Source: Maribacter sp044594925
Lineage (GTDB): Bacteria; Bacteroidota; Bacteroidia; Flavobacteriales; Flavobacteriaceae
Length of the DNA: 64,000 bases
Direction of reading: 5' to 3'
Assembly (NCBI RefSeq): GCF_044594925.1
Contig: NZ_CP138991.1
Coordinates: 1 to 64,000 of the forward strand
Each line of letters opens with the position of its first letter. The first letter of the stretch is position 1. The position numbers and the translations under genes are program-made. Under the pieces are notes generated by a model that was not told the DNA's origin, searched no databases, and saw only the letters and a program-made list of their open reading frames with translations. Below, in pieces: positions 63,420 through 64,000 of this stretch.

Positions 63420-64000
63420 ATGGAATTAATTGTACAATTTTTACCTGCATTTGGTGTCTTGGCACTATTATTTGTAGCGATCAAAAATGCCTGGGTAGGT
63501 AAACAAGAAGTCGGAGACGACAAAATGGCTCGTATTGCCAAGAATATTGCAGATGGTGCAATGTCTTTCTTAAAGGCCGAGTATAAAATCCTTTCGATCT
63601 TTGTGGTAGCAGTAGCTGCTCTTCTGTTTTTCAAAGGAAGCAGTGAAGAAGGATCAAACGGGATGGTTGCGGTATCCTTTATTGTTGGAGCTATTTGTTC
63701 TGCATTGGCCGGGTTTATTGGAATGAAAGTAGCGACCAAGGCAAACGTTAGAACTACTAATGCAGCAAGACAGTCTCTTGGTAAGGCATTAGAAGTTGCT
63801 TTTGCAGGTGGAGCCGTTATGGGACTTGGTGTTGTAGGTCTTGGAGTTTTAGGCCTAAGTGGTTTGTTTATGATATATAGCGGACAAGGTTGGGAATTAG
63901 GAGAAGTATTGAACGTACTTTCCGGTTTCTCATTAGGAGCATCTTCCATTGCTTTATTTGCACGCGTTGGTGGTGGTATTTACACTAAGGCCGCGGATGT
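63420..64000 (+). CDS. hppA: Membrane-bound proton/sodium-pumping pyrophosphatase, 5' part
   Basis: The gene starts with ATG at 63420 and runs off the window, leaving the first 193 codons. The protein begins MELIVQFLPAFGVLALLFV and shows KMARIAKNIADGAMSFLKAE, the N-terminal block of H+- or Na+-translocating pyrophosphatases. FKGSSEEGSNGMVAVSFIVG and FIGMKVATKANVRTTNAARQ follow, with the start of the GGAVMGLGVVGLGVLGLSG region. ARVGGGIYTKAADV is the PPi-binding region's beginning. It uses PPi hydrolysis to pump ions across the inner membrane. Which ion cannot be told from this part. Confidence 0.95.
   Translation, partial: MELIVQFLPAFGVLALLFVAIKNAWVGKQEVGDDKMARIAKNIADGAMSFLKAEYKILSIFVVAVAALLFFKGSSEEGSNGMVAVSFIVGAICSALAGFIGMKVATKANVRTTNAARQSLGKALEVAFAGGAVMGLGVVGLGVLGLSGLFMIYSGQGWELGEVLNVLSGFSLGASSIALFARVGGGIYTKAAD

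Overview
The window comes from a marine member of the Flavobacteriaceae (Bacteroidota). The evidence is a Bacteroidota-type rRNA operon, recurrent promoter elements of the TAnnTTTG (-7) class, almost no Shine-Dalgarno sequences, the gliding/type IX secretion genes gldJ and porV, a PafA-type phosphatase, and a low-GC genome with short intergenic gaps. The 16S sequence looks closest to the Zobellia/Maribacter group, but that is an impression from memory and was not searched.

Layout. 1-5731: a complete rRNA operon (16S, tRNA-Ile, tRNA-Ala, 23S, 5S, terminator); the window opens inside its promoter. 5858-8091: a small lipoprotein and a lone lipoprotein sulfatase. 8088-14076: glutamate synthase gltBD. 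14391-20507: an acyl-CoA dehydrogenase, then a co-directional run of an NhaD antiporter, an ExbB/ExbD/TonB-like energy-transducing set and folC, followed by tRNA-Val(TAC). 20883-24891: GDP-fucose genes gmd and fcl plus a UDP-sugar epimerase, with decayed pieces of further genes upstream. 24887-31561: a Tat-type dienelactone hydrolase, tRNA-Val(GAC) and a CusA/CusB metal efflux pair. 31562-39569: murF, gldJ, porV (porU is absent between them), cdd, pdhA and pdhC. 39643-45210: an M28 peptidase, an SDR, a lipoprotein cyclophilin that lacks a normal start codon, and sprT-manC-DUF389. 45207-50968: mlaF-mlaE, pafA-murI, folA and a class V aminotransferase. 51120-53941: a CBM48 protein and an ergothioneine operon (egtB-egtD-DUF427). 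54013-64000: thyA, a MITE-like inverted-repeat element, nupC, a bifunctional nuclease, etfBA, a 26-bp perfect palindrome, pdhB, a DUF5686 protein, ppa and a truncated hppA.

Most of this is core flavobacterial metabolism. Three enzymes of the GDP-L-fucose route are present at two sites (manC; gmd-fcl). Pyruvate dehydrogenase is split (pdhA-pdhC versus pdhB). Folate/thymidylate enzymes are scattered (folC, folA, thyA). Two unrelated pyrophosphatases stand side by side. I found no CRISPR array, prophage, intact insertion sequence or obvious new defence system.

The items most worth a second look are: the missing porU; the ATT-start cyclophilin; the decayed polysaccharide genes; the MITE-like element, whose core is also in the 23S-5S spacer; the palindrome beside etfB; the ergothioneine operon with DUF427 and a nearby PLP enzyme; and a Ca-binding-like loop in PorV.
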